Shown: positions 1 through 11,661 of the stretch, one piece after another
How the letters are laid out: each line of letters begins with the position of its first letter
Position numbering within the stretch: position 1 is the first letter of the stretch
Source of the DNA: Zizania palustris
Taxonomy: Eukaryota; Streptophyta; Magnoliopsida; Poales; Poaceae
NCBI GenBank assembly: GCA_019279435.1
Contig: JAAALK010000286.1
Span: forward strand, 50,974,289 to 51,038,288
Length of the DNA stretch: 64,000 bases
Direction of reading: 5' to 3'
Position numbers and translations under genes: made by a program
Notes under the pieces: model-generated
The model's input: only the letters and a program-made list of their open reading frames with translations
Database searches by the model: none
Told to the model about the DNA's origin: nothing

Positions 1-502
1 TACTTATCATCTAGGAAATAGCAAACGTGAAGCTAAAGAAAGAAGACGACATCATCGAAGCTTATGAAAGGAAGTGAGTGGACAAGCTATCAGTTCAAAC
101 TGAACTAGTGAGGACTGAGGGCGTGAGCCTCTTTGAATGCATAGATAGCTGGACTAGGATCTGCGAGAGATAACTAGGGCAGTATTGAAGGTTTCCCATA
201 GCAGAAGGAAGGAAAGCAACAACCTTTGACTAATCCACCATGAAACAGGGTTGGTATAAAGATCTTGAAAGGAACATACACCGAAAAAAAAAGTTCAAGG
301 CAATAACTGTTTGAAAATTACCTGACTGTGGGATCACATGAACCCTGCAAGACACCACCAATTCACCTGCAAATGGAGGCATCAGACATGTGTGCTGAAA
401 CAAATTCAAGAACGAAAGAGCAGCTTGATCATCCTCCTCCTTTCTAATTTCTCTCTTTCTTTGCAGAACCTTACCTGGTGCCTGGGCGCATTTAGGGGTA
501 GC

Positions 503-926
503 TCAGTTTCTTGGCCGCAATTTGACTGCAGCGGAGTGAGTGGCGAAACATAAATATGGACAAGAGGGGAGCAAAAGGGCAAGAAACGAGCTGCAGCTAA
601 GTGGTGTTTGTTACCTGCCACTGAGGTGAAATGATTCCTTCTTGCTCTCTGGCAAAGGGTTGTTAACCACTGCAACTGCCCCCTCCCTCCCTCTCACTCT
701 CTAATATTTCCAAAACCTTAGCGTAAGCAAACACCTAATCGAAAGTTACAAGACTGATGTACCAGTACCAGTAGGAGTAGTTTACTGCTTGCTCTACTTT
801 AGTACACAAATAATAGCTGTATCAATGAGAAAATAAAGTAGGGAGTAAAAAACAGCATACAGTTCTCACCTGCCCAACTTGCTTATCAACCCTCAAGGCC
901 TCAATGTCTTGTGGGCCCCATTTTCC
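503..926 (-). other. Possible terminal exons of an unidentified gene
   Basis: Three short minus-strand segments look like exons. One at 926-870 has AG before it and GTGAGA after it, and is open in only one frame (GKWGPQDIEALRVDKQVGQ). One at 669-615 has AG before it and GTAAC after it. A third begins at 525. Joined in phase they read to a stop at 505-503. I found no convincing upstream exon and do not recognise the protein. Splice sites at the first two exons are good, but such short pieces can arise by chance. They could equally be non-coding exons of a longer transcript. Confidence 0.22.
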
Positions 927-1920
927 CTGTAGAATGTAGATAGATGTTGAAGAGGAGGTGCCCTACTGTGATTTCTTTCCCATTCTTGTTTATTGGTTCT
1001 GCTTCTGCAAGTTTGAACTTTGAAACAGGAGAAAATTTGACTAAGTGGCAATAGTAGGTGGTTATAAACTATAGCAGCAATGGTTCTACCATGTTCTAGT
1101 CAACAAGATTTGACACAACCTTAGATCATTTTGTAGTCAGGTACACACATGAGCAGATCCATAATCTGAGGTCAACAATGTAGACATAATCTTATCGACC
1201 AATGATAATTGAGTTCATCAGTTAGGCCATATTGTTGTCATTAATATTGAATTAAAGAATAGTATGTTGATATAATCGGTAAAACATTATTATCATATGA
1301 GAGCTCCCCGACGCGCCATCTGTTTTTTTCTCTCTGAACATAGCTTCTCATGTTCCAAATGTTTTGTTCCATCCATGAGATTTCTTTGGTTCATTTTAAT
1401 GTACACTTGAGAGCAAGCAAGTTTATAGGGAGATCTCATCCTAACTGACATACTTGTACCAATTTGTACACTTGGGCTTTTCTCTCCATGCCAGCCTGCC
1501 TGCATCTTTCTCTCTCTGAAAAACTAAAAGTATGAGGAGAATAGTGAGGAAGGAGATGGCAAGCAAGCAAAAAAAAAACACAAGGAATCTTGTAATCTTT
1601 TCACCTTCTTGTCCTCTACAGTCTCAAGTGCAGGACTGGCTGGATTTTGGGGGATATGGTCAAAGCAAATACTGTAAGGCATCCTGCTGCTGCCTTGCTT
1701 GCTGAGGTGTCTCCATCTCCACAAGATCTTTCTTTTGTTACCTTTATTTAATCCTTGCAGAGCCCCAAAGTTTGACATGGAGATTGAATGACTTCATCAA
1801 CAAATCAGCGTAGCTCTGGAAAAAAAGAGAGTTTTTCTCCTGTCAAAAAAAGACAGTTTCATCAGGCAGGCAGCAGCATACGAAGACTCATGAGTAAAAA
1901 ATTGTTAGTATCGCATTACT
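927..1920. other. Unassigned non-coding stretch
   Basis: Mixed AT-rich DNA with no frame that I can join to the exon-like pieces on its left. A minus-strand open stretch at 1790-1600 (starting near 1778) has no recognisable domain. No RNA gene or repeat was recognised. Confidence 0.4.
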
Positions 1921-2203
1921 TTCAGTTTCCACACAACACCAGCTGATACCGGCCTCTCTCACGTTCAGACGTTCATACGCATCCGATGCACTCTTATAAG
2001 TGGAGAACTCTCTCTATCCCAAAAGACCGGCTTGAGGGAGGATGACTACTCTTCCTATCCTACGTCTTTCAGCTCTCACACAACACCGGCCCATATCAGC
2101 CTCACCCCACGCTCAGACGTTCATGCACATTCGACACACCCTTATAAACGGAGAGCCCTCTCCATACCAAAAGACTGGCCTGAGGGAGGATGGCTTCTCT
2201 CCC
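1921..2203 (+). repeat. Tandem duplication, unit about 147 bp
   Basis: The stretch from about 1921 to 2067 is repeated with divergence from 2068 to 2203. Both copies share CACACAACACC, GTTCAGACGTTCAT-like, CTTATAA and AAAAGAC..GGCnTGAGGGAGGATG blocks in the same order. The second copy is interrupted at 2204 by a MITE, and its continuation (GGGGCTCGTAGCCCC) resumes after 2758. This looks like part of an older dispersed repeat of unknown class. Confidence 0.7.
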
Positions 2204-2206
2204 TTA

Positions 2207-2755
2207 GAGCATCTCCAAAAGCATGGCTATCTCACTCTCCAAGCCAAAATTTAGCCAACCAAATGAAAAATTGCACTCCAAAAGAGTGGCCAACCGGATG
2301 GCCAAGCCATCCGGCTGGCCAAATTGAGCTCTGGGCTGGCCAAATTTGGCCAGCCGAACCGGCTGGCTATTTTGTTGCATGCAGTCACGCAAGAAGGAAA
2401 CGGCCAGGGAAAAAACCAAAGAAAGGAAGAAAAAAAGAAAAAGAAGGAGAGAAAAAGGAAAAAAGAAAATGAAGAGAAATAAAAATGAAAAAAAGAGAAA
2501 AATATATTTTTAATTTTTTTCTAAAATTTGAAAATTTTATAATTTGTAGATTTCTAAGGTTGGAAATTGGGATTTAAAAAGAAATCAAAAATTTTAAAAT
2601 CTTTTAGGATCTTAAAAGTGAGGAGTAATTTTTTAGAGAGTCGAAAATAGAAAGTCTGTTGGAGTGTGCAACAGATATGGAGAGGAATCTTTTTGGAGAG
2701 TTGGCTAAACAGGTAAATTGGAGAGTCAAAAATGGAGAGGCTTTTGGAGATGCTC
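2207..2755. mobile_element. MITE with GAGCATCTCC ends (PIF/Harbinger-like)
   Basis: The element starts GAGCATCTCCAAAAGC and ends GCTTTTGGAGATGCTC, an inverted terminal repeat. It is flanked by TTA at 2204-2206 and 2756-2758, the 3-bp TTA/TAA duplication typical of PIF/Harbinger-type elements. The interior is 549 bp, non-coding, with a purine-rich AAAGAAAGG tract in the middle. A relative with the same ends lies at 43423-43860. Any ORF across it is a chance reading. Confidence 0.8.
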
Positions 2756-2758
2756 TTA

Positions 2759-4194
2759 TAAGGGGCTCGTAGCCCCCTTGCGTGGGCAAAGTACTAAAGG
2801 TGGCTGACACATAGCTCACCGGTTCGCCCGACCCAATTAGCCCAATAACCTAACAAAAACCCTCACCTAGCTAATTTGCATCCCAATTTAGAGAATCTGG
2901 GGATTGTATTATGTGTCGGTGTGATTGGCTGTTTACATGCTTTCAGTAATCTAAGCAGGTATACATATATCATATATGAACAGCGGTTCAGTCCAAAATG
3001 ACTGTTTTTATTATAATATAGGAAACATTAGCTGTATGTTCTTGCTCGCCTTTTTTTTTTGTTCTTGCAAGGGCAGTGACAGAAGTACATTGGATTATGA
3101 GTGTGTTTTGACATGACCCCAAGAATTGATCGCTCGTGCCAAATTCACAGCCCAACTTTTCTGAAGATTTGAGAGCTGGAAGCCTGGGACGAGTAGTCTA
3201 GTCACAGTCTAGCTTCACGGTTACCAAGTGTGCTAGTGCACTAGGCCAGTGACATCACACAAGTACTGGGTAGAGCTCACTGCTCACTGGCTTTGTTCTT
3301 TAATCGCTCTTCCGTTCCAGTGATGTACTCTGCCTCTAACAAAATTATATAAAAAAAACATCCGTTCAAACAAATGTTTCGGATTTCGGTTGAAGCTACC
3401 CAACTCTCAGCTCTTGTCGGATTTTATGGCAAAAATGAACCGAATCGCAGCCATACATGCCGATGCCTCTGGCTAGCTAAACTAACTGAGCTAATCTGTT
3501 CCCAGGAGAGGCATTACCAATTAAACACACGGCTAAGTATGTTCGATTAGAAGGCAGCTTACGGCGAATTGTAGGATATTACCACAAGGATGCAATGATC
3601 GTTGCATCTAATCAAGTGTCGAGCTTGCATGCTTGAATGCTTCCCATGATGGCATCGAGGGCACACCATGTGTATATTATTACGGACATTTGTTTTTTAT
3701 CAATTTACCGTTGCCGCACGAGTTCACTATTAATCTAATTATAATTATTTTTCAATTTAATGTTTACAACAGTAGTTTACTCTAACTAATGGTCTTTGGG
3801 CCTTACTGAAAACAAATCTTTAACTTTGAATTATAAATCAGCACTGCATACATAGAAGAAATCTTTGTAATGGATTAGATTAGTTCCCGTGGACAATCAC
3901 AATCATCATGTCGGCTTTGGTTAGCTCAGCAGAAATTAATTAGCGTTTGAATCCGGCGACACTCCACCGGAGAGATGAAAAAGAATTGTAGTTAAGACTT
4001 GTATACTTTTTTTAACGGTCTGAAACCAATGTTGAAAATAGAAAGGACAAAAAAGACACTACAAATCAATTCTAAAGTTAATTTCTAAAATCAAATCTGT
4101 CTACAACTTACTCCCTCAAAAAATTGTCAACTTAGAGTATTACTCTTGGACTCTTTCGTCGTCGGCACAACCGCACAAACGAACGTTTGATTAA
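2759..4194. other. Intergenic, no feature recognised
   Basis: AT-rich DNA without an ORF of protein character, RNA gene or clear repeat. A (T)10 run sits near 3051-3060. Confidence 0.45.
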
Positions 4195-4414
4195 GAGTGT
4201 GTTTGGCAGGACTTTAACTCTGTCTTCTTTGTACTGTAGAGTTGGAGCCAGCCCAAACCTTTTTTTTTCTGAGAAGTGAATTCCGCTGAGAGTATTTTAG
4301 CTGAGAGTACTTTAAAAAAATGACCTAGAGTGGTAGGGTAAGGTTTAACCAACTTCAAGTACTCTACTTCAATTCCAGTATAAATTTAGAATCCGTAACT
4401 CTACGGAACAGGCC
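4195..4414. mobile_element. Small Tourist-like MITE
   Basis: Imperfect inverted ends: left GAGTGTGTTTGGCAGGAC, right GGAACAGGCC, each with an internal TAACTCT block near the end. TAA flanks both sides (4192-4194 and 4415-4417). At 220 bp with no coding capacity it fits a Tourist/Harbinger-type MITE; the terminal match is imperfect. Confidence 0.55.
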
Positions 4415-4417
4415 TAA

Positions 4418-5907
4418 CTTAAAGATCACGTGGAAACTACGACTACTATGGAGGAAACTAATTAACAACGCCTGATGAGTTTAATAGCAGCAGTAAAAAA
4501 CAATTAGCAGCAAGAACAAAGGTGCTTCCCTGCTTTAATACGTAGATTACGTAAAGCTAACGAAGAGCCGTGTGCAGGCAACGTACAGATCTGCTCGACA
4601 TAATTACGCGTAGCTAGTAATCAGAAGCATTACTTTCAGAAAAAGCTCAGGCGTGGCGTGGCGTGTGCGGACGAACACTTGAACAGATTTCTTTAGCAGG
4701 ATAACAAAATGAAAGAAAGCTGCTCCGGTGTGAATCCAACGTCTCAGGTCGTTTGATGATGATGGCATGCATGTCCGCCGGGAAAACCTGGAAGGAACGG
4801 TGGCTGCTAGCTTATTGGGTGCCGTGTCGGCCCAGGCGCCACCGGACCGGACCACCGTGCATGCCGCCCGCCGACGATGGATCGGATGGCTGGTGATTAA
4901 CCCTAGCGTTGGTCGCTACCATTGCTCAGCGGGCGCGAAGGAAAGGCTCCTGGGTCAGAGCATCAAATTGAGCTTGTACTCGGCCCATCTAACCAACTCC
5001 CGGTATTTCCAATCCTTCCACGTACGACAGTGTCTTTACCGTAATCTGACTAGCAACGATATTAACGAAAAGAGAGGATGAAAATTAAAAAATATTTTAA
5101 ATAAGACATTATAATATTATATCGTTGTGATATCTAAGAAAAGAATAGAAAGAGATTGGATGACAGGAAAAGATAAAAAGAGAGTAATATAAAAAAATCT
5201 ATTATACGTGTATACTAAAAAAATCAAGATTAGAAATATGGTTTACAGAGATAATAGACATCACATAAAAAAATTATGGATTGAGACTCTTGTAAGCTGA
5301 GCATGAATGGTAAGAGATGTCCACAGCCCAAAGAACGGTAAGTCATTGTTTATTCTATCTTATTGTTTTAGATATCGAAAATCTTGCTATTTTGACTATA
5401 AAGATGGACGTTTTTTATGATGACATTTCTAAAACTGATATCACCTAAATCAATAAAAATGAATTCCGATATCAAAAATACAAAAACCATTTCTTTAGTA
5501 AATCTCTAGTATCCAAAATCTTGAGCCTACGAGGAGCGCTTAAAAAAATGTGAAGCTGGGTGATTTGTGAAATCCCAGCGATCGAATTCAGTAGCTCTTA
5601 GGCGATATTCCTCTTTTTTTTTTTCAAAAAATGTAATGTGGCCAGAGGCAGAGTTTATTAGAAATCAGAACGATTAGACCAAATTACACGTGGAAGTGAT
5701 TGTAAGTGCTTGATTCAGTAGAGATCTTCAAGATTAAGATATGTAACACTGCCTCGTGCGATCTTGTCACAGCATGCGATTCTGGATATGCTTCCAACTA
5801 TCATCTAGCTTACTCATCTTCCCCTTCAAAATTGTATTTACACGATACAGTATATAGTAGAACCTAACGGTGGGTGGCAATCAACGCCTTTAAATAAGTT
5901 TCAGCTA
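4418..5907. other. Intergenic, with a degraded repeat at about 5090-5290
   Basis: No gene recognised. The stretch around 5150-5260 (AGAGATTGGATGA, then GTGTATACTAA) resembles 25130-25240 (AGAGATTGGATGA, then GTGCATACTAA). The two therefore look like members of one dispersed MITE-like family. Confidence 0.4.
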
Positions 5908-8900
5908 TCACCACCTCCGGACCAGTGATGTGAGCAACTGCCGAAAGAGAAAAAAAAAAGCTAGTTAGCGATCCTTGCAGCTTCATTTAAACTATTAAAT
6001 CAGCGATACCATGTTCTTAAGAACAAAAACAATTCTCAGTAAGAATGAAAGGAAAATGGCTTTAGACAGAAACCAAGAAGCATAAAGCATTTACAAACAA
6101 TATGATATGAGCTCCTACGTTTTAAAAGAAGGTAATATAATTGAGCTCTTGCTCTACCTTGATGAGCTTCTCCATTCGTCATGTTAAACATACAGGCAAC
6201 TAGCCAAGTAATGCCCAAAACAGACTCCCATGATATATTCAGATACATAAGATGCACAGCCACTGTAAATCTTCAACTAGTTTTTATATTTCGTCAAAGT
6301 TGCAATTCTACGGATGTGTGATGATTGATAGGACCGGTCGGTCATTTGGTAACACCCTAGAGATGAGTATACTAATCAAAATAAAACGCAGTTTCTAATC
6401 ATCAGTGTGTAGCATGCAATCATCAGAAAATGTTAGATGTAAAATTGCATGCATTCTTTACTTTTGCTCCAAGTGAAAATATTTACCAAAAGTATGGGAC
6501 TAGAACATCATTCTTTGACCAAATTAGTTGCAGGTGTTAAAAAAATTGTAAGAGAGGTACGGAGTACATGTTTGGTCAAGCTAACAGGCTAAGGTATTAA
6601 AAGTTGTCAAAGAACTCACATGGACTTCCATGCAAACATTTAAATTAAGTCAATGACATTGCACCAATATTTTATATTTTAAAGAATTTTCTAACCTCAA
6701 AAAGCTCAAAAGGGCTTCCCCGTCTGTAGACATCATCCTGTTGGCTTTGTCCTGTGGAGAGTAGTAGGGAAACCAGGGCACGCCATCCAGTCAACAAGAC
6801 TCCGGTACTCCCCATGGCTACCAGGATAAAAGGAGTTGGTGGAATATGACCAGATGACAGTGCTCGAATAGCAAGTCCAAACTAAGAATAGCAAGAAAAA
6901 CAGGAATAAACATCAGGTATAAAACACCAGAAAATACATCAACATTAATTAGATACTCCCATGTTAATGAATAGAAAACATCACAAGATAAGCCAGATGG
7001 ATAATTTTTGTAGAGTTCAAAACATAAATAGATTCATATCCTGAGTTAAGCAAGGTACTCATGGCTCTAGATTCAGAAAACAATAATCAACTTTGAGCAT
7101 TAAGCTTACAGTAAAAAAAATGTTTGAGTGGCCATCTTACATTATACATAAGATTCTTTAGAGAGCTGTTATGTGCAGCTATTCTGTTATTAGAGATAAA
7201 GCAGAATCAGATATGTTGTTATTATTTTGTAATTAGAGATAAGATAAGATTAGCCATATTAATATAATATTAGTTAGGATTATTTAGTTAGCGATAAGAT
7301 AGGATTCTATGTTAGGGATAAAGTAAGAGGATTAGCCCTATAAATACAAAGCTATTGTATTAGATTAAATCAAGCGGAAGGAATTATTAAGTTCTTGATT
7401 CCTGCTTCTACCAAGAGCCTAATTTGAAAAGGTGGTTTATGATGATAATAAAATAATATCATAATGGATCAACACTCCATAAATGAAACTGTCTCCCCCA
7501 TTACATCCAAGATCTTGAGTAAGATTGCTCCCTGTGTATAATCATATTAATAAATGAATAAATGAACAAAAGGTATGTAGCGGTTGAAAGCTGTGTTGTT
7601 CTAAAGTTATCATCAACTAATTCACATGTCACGGAGAGCTACATGTTTACTTAACGAGAAAATGTAATAAGTGCTAATGGGAAATTCCAGCAAAGGCAGA
7701 TTAGCCATATGAGGCATAGGGTGTATAACCCATGACCTAAATACAAAAGCAAACAGTCATTTTTCACAAGACACTACAGATGTATCCTGGTTCCTGAGGA
7801 AGAATACCAAGGAACACAACCATCTGGTTCCCTTGAGGATAGAGAAGCATACTTTAGACCCTAGCAAAAAAATGCCAATGGCCAATTTGGATCCATTGCT
7901 CAACAGTAGGTTATCATGTATTTTGTGCTATAGTGTAGCACATCTGCACATGAGAATGGAATGGAAAATTGGAAATGGTTCAGGTATTGGTAAATGTTAG
8001 AATCATCCGATTGTCAATCAAGCAACAACAATGACAGGGTTCCCGTCAGCTAACTCTCATAAACATAAACGGTCACAGTTACCAAAATTATACAGTTTTT
8101 TGTGTTGCCCTATGCTAGGGCAATAATACTACAAATTAGAAGCAGATACACACAAATTCCAATCAATGGTCACATTTGAATTTTGAAATAGGACTGATTT
8201 TTACCGGTATCCCAACAGCCCATGATTTGGCAGCAACAATGACAGCTTTCCCCACACCGTTGAGACCTTTTGCGTCATCTCCAAATCCACCAAGGAGGTA
8301 GGCACTGAGCAACCAGCCTGCAAAATACCCAATTCGATGAGCAATTATTCCTCCAAAAGATGATAAGGTGGAGGAAAAGCAAAAGGGTCGAATTTTCCTG
8401 ACCAGCAATGAAGGGATCGGCCGTCTTGAACGTTTCCGGGTCAAAAGCAGGCAGACCATGGCTGAACCTTCCTATGGCAGAGAAAACCAGGAGGCAGAGC
8501 ACATCTCCGCTGGCCAGAAGCCCTAACTTCCTGTGAATTGTGAATGCAAGCAGCGATCAGCAAACCGAATGAAATCAACCAGCACGAGGAGTTGCGTGGG
8601 GAACGTACGCGTATGAAGAAAGCTTAGACTCGTCGGAGGAATCCCCAGGCTTATCAAACTGGATGACGCCCTCGAGGGGCACGCCGTCGTCCGTAACGCC
8701 GACGAGGACGGGGTCCTCGGTGGCGGGGGAGCCGGAGGGCCCCTCGCCCGCGGCGGCGAGGGGAGGGGGCGGCACCGACGCGCCCCGCCGCGCGTCGGCT
8801 CCCGCGAGCGCGAGGCGGCGGCGCGGGAGGAGGCGAGGTGCGGCGAAGAGCGGGTAGGGGTTGGGGCTGCCGCCCTGCCGGCCCGGCGGCTTGGACGGCA

Positions 8901-8949
8901 GCCGCCGCGCCGACACGGAGCCGTTGGCGGCCTGGCTCACCAGCAGCAT
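5908..8949 (-). CDS. DUF3054 plastid-type membrane protein, 5 exons, 265 aa
   Basis: Exons on the minus strand: 8949-8609, 8530-8403, 8317-8205, 6881-6696 and 5937-5908, all with AG/GT borders and a continuous frame. The last exon is only 30 nt (LLTSLVRRW then stop). The N-terminus (about 95 residues) is rich in Ser/Arg/Pro, a plausible chloroplast transit peptide. The mature part carries DUF3054 features: KLGLLASGDVLCLLVFSAIGR, then GWLLSAYLLGGFGDD, then SWAVGIPFGLAIRAL, then a hydrophobic segment ending LTGWRALVSLLL, and RRGSPFELFE near the end. I count about four membrane segments. The family is of unknown function; location in the plastid envelope or thylakoid is inference. Intron 3 (8204-6882) carries a solo LTR. 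The next gene to the right is on the same strand, about 2.7 kb away. Confidence 0.88.
7167..7413 (+). mobile_element. Solo LTR within an intron
   Basis: A 247-bp TG...CA segment flanked by identical 5-bp AGAGC duplications (7162-7166 and 7414-7418). It holds a TATAAATACA box near 7340, consistent with an LTR promoter on the plus strand, antisense to the host gene. No primer-binding site or internal region is present, so this is a solo LTR left by LTR-LTR recombination, or possibly a very small terminal-repeat element. The family was not identified. Confidence 0.75.
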
Positions 8950-10011
8950 CGTCGCGGCTTATCCGCTCCTCTCTCTCGCCGGTAGGCGGTGGAGGGTGTC
9001 GTCGTCGACAGCGGAGAGAGGGATTCTTGGGTTGGAATTGGGATCGACGAATGGATTTTCTCCCGGGTTTGGGTGGTCTAAATTTTGCATTTCACACATG
9101 GATGGATGGTGCGGAGTGCGGACGAGGAGAGGAGCGCGGGCCCGCGACCAATCGTTTATCGTTGGGAGCGGAGCGGAGTCGCCGGTCACACGAAATCGTC
9201 TCTTGTTTCTCCGCATGAGGTACAAGTCGTGCACGCGTTTGTGTATCTTTTTGTTTCTCATTTGGACTTTCCACAAAAGATTTCTGCTGTTTAAACTGTT
9301 CTCGTATTAGCTGTTTGATTAGGTTATTTATCGTGGTGAGTTTCATAACACTATTTCCTAGAAAATCACATCATTTTTGTAATTGAATGAAATACATTCT
9401 CTTAGTGGAGAGTTTCATTTCACTATTTCCTAAACTAACCGGTATAATTAAATGTTTTGCAATTGAATTAAATACACTCTCTTCGATGAAACGATTTAGC
9501 TCACGGTGAGCGTTTTATTTCATTTTATCCATCTTGAAAACAGGTTAGCACCATATCATAAAGATGACACTGCTTTCTTCCATATCATAAAGATGACACT
9601 GCTTTCTTCTCTTCCCTCAGATATTTCATTTTATCCGTTTTATTTCATTTTAGTTTGCAAAGATTTAAACGGCTTTCTTCCTAAACAATTTATCTATTTC
9701 AACATCCTGTTGTACTATTGTGTTCATTGCAATTAAATTTAAAAAATATCACGTGATTATACTTTAAGGTGATAGAACTTCGTTCTCGCATGGTGTCTGG
9801 TGGGAAGATGTCCCTTTAAAATTTTGTTTCACCGGATCTACGCAACGTGTCGATTCCCAAGAGTTAGTGTCGCAGAAACTTTGCAGTATCATGAAAGGCC
9901 GGAGTAATTTGTTGAGGAGGTCTCTAAGCACAGAAGAGTTGGTTTTATACATCTTGGATAACGTGGAAGTTTCAGGAGTGAGAGATAAATGATTTGTCTG
10001 ATTGATAAAAA
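8950..10011. other. Upstream region and AT-rich spacer
   Basis: Starts with the 5' flank of the DUF3054 gene (GC-rich to about 9060). From 9340 to 9530 it has repeated blocks of TTTCATn0-5CACTATTTCCTA and AATTGAATnAAATACA, resembling a degraded MITE also seen around 25420-25590. No gene was recognised. Confidence 0.45.
9552..9609 (+). repeat. Perfect 29-bp tandem duplication
   Basis: CATATCATAAAGATGACACT plus nine further bases occurs twice head to tail (9552-9580 and 9581-9609) with no mismatch, so it is a recent slippage or repair event. Confidence 0.85.
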
Positions 10012-10305
10012 CTACAAAATCTTAGTATAATATGATTATAAATAGAGGGGTGCAAGCAGGGGCGGAGCCAAAGCACTCCTTGGGGTTCCCAGAACCCTCG
10101 TGCAAAAAAATTTTAAGCTATTATTAGTATTTTTCATCTTTTGTGCACCCCCTCAGATCTAATATGGTGTACCGCTTAAAGCTGTGCACCTCCCTCAATT
10201 TTACTCTAGCTCCATCACTGGGTGCAAGATAAAGAGAGTACGAATATCTGAAACTTTTCTACAAAATCTTAGTATAATATGATTATAAATAGAGGGGTGC
10301 AAGAT
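10012..10305 (+). repeat. Tandem duplication split by a MITE
   Basis: The block ACAAAATCTTAGTATAATAT followed by GATTATAAATAGAGGGGTGCAAG occurs at about 10014-10056 and again at about 10261-10305. The sequence AGAGAGTACGAATATCTG follows both units. Removing the hAT MITE at 10057-10220 leaves two adjacent units of about 75 bp. Confidence 0.75.
10057..10220. mobile_element. hAT-type MITE with 8-bp target duplication
   Basis: A 164-bp element beginning CAGGGGCGGAGCCAAAG and ending CTCTAGCTCCATCACTG, so the ends are imperfect inverted repeats with the CAG terminus common in hAT elements. It is flanked by identical 8-bp GGTGCAAG (10049-10056 and 10221-10228), the length typical of hAT insertion. 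No coding capacity. Confidence 0.85.
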
Positions 10306-11661
10306 AAGGAGAGTACGAATATCTGGAAGTGTGGTGTGCCACTCAAATTAAAAAAATTTAGACATGAGATGAGAAGGGTGAGAATAGCTTTACAAATATT
10401 TGGCGTCGGGGCCTGGACAATGATTTTGCTACGAACAAAAGCAAATATTATAATATTATCTAAAATAAATTAAATATATTTTTATATGATACTCCGTATG
10501 TTATGTGTCAGATTCACTATTATTGATTTGTTATGTAATATTAAATAGTATTAAAGAGTAAATTACAAAAATACCATGGGACTTGGGTGGTAGATTCACC
10601 ACCTGGTTCTTTTAAAAGGAGAGAGAGTGCGTGTGTATATATATCAAACAAGACCCACTAAATAATTTTTCTACCAAAGTTAAATGTGATAAACTAAACA
10701 GGTAATTACCTCATTTCATTAGCCAACCAAACACATAAATAGTCTGTCTGATCTCTAGATCACTGATGAACATATCACATCAATGTTTGCCTCTAAAGTC
10801 TAAGGCATTCAAACGCAACATGAATGTTTCCAGCAAGTGACTACATAAAGACTATAGAGTAGCAAGCTGCATAAAAGGCCATGAGGTACTCAACAGTCAA
10901 CACTCGTGGTTTCTGAAGCCAAGAAGCGATTGTTTTGGTGAATTGTCTTGGTGGCTAAAGAGATCCCAATGTGTCGTTCATGGCAATTTCCTAGACTCCT
11001 GGGAGCCACCAACCAAACTTGCATTCGTATGAACTTTAGACATATACTCTGCAGATCTAGAGAACTTCTCACGAAGCATAACTTGGATATTCAACTTATA
11101 CATGCGTATATATCATCAGCTTGGTCCATCAGACGTACAGACAAGGAGATACTCGATCAGATACCGTCCTTGCACAAGTTAGCCTCCCAGAATCTGCTTT
11201 TCTGCATAAAACTATGGCCTATGGGGCATGAACGAACTGAAGCCAGCATGCACAAGGGAAAAGCGTAGGATACTACGTGCAGTGCAGCTTGTAAACAAAG
11301 AAAAGGACATGACGAAAACAGTAAGCACGGCAGAAGTGTTGATTGTTTCCTTTTATTGTCCGTTGTAACCACTTGGCTGCCGTAGATTAACATGCACGGA
11401 GCTCAAGTTCCGATTTGCAAAGAAAGATCAACTACTACAGTACACATTAGTAAACGAACGGGAAAACCCTGTCCTACCAGTACCAGGTTGCGGGAATTCC
11501 CATGCAACAGATGTTGACGACATCATCCAGAGCTCATCTTATTAGGAGAATGTATCATAATTTGTAGTGTTAATTTTGGTACCTTTAGGTTGAGCTGCTG
11601 TTTGTTTGACATGTTAATTACATACACGTATCCGAGTATACGGCGGCTAAAAACCTCAAGG
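10306..11661. other. Intergenic, 3' flank of the peroxiredoxin-like gene
   Basis: No gene, RNA gene or clear repeat recognised. A short TG/TA microsatellite lies near 10627-10644. The right end serves as the 3' untranslated flank of the minus-strand gene that stops at 11662. Confidence 0.45.

Noticed and set aside
2032..2472. 146-codon plus-strand ORF
   Set aside because: It crosses from a tandem repeat into a MITE at 2207, ends in Lys-rich low complexity, and has no domain.
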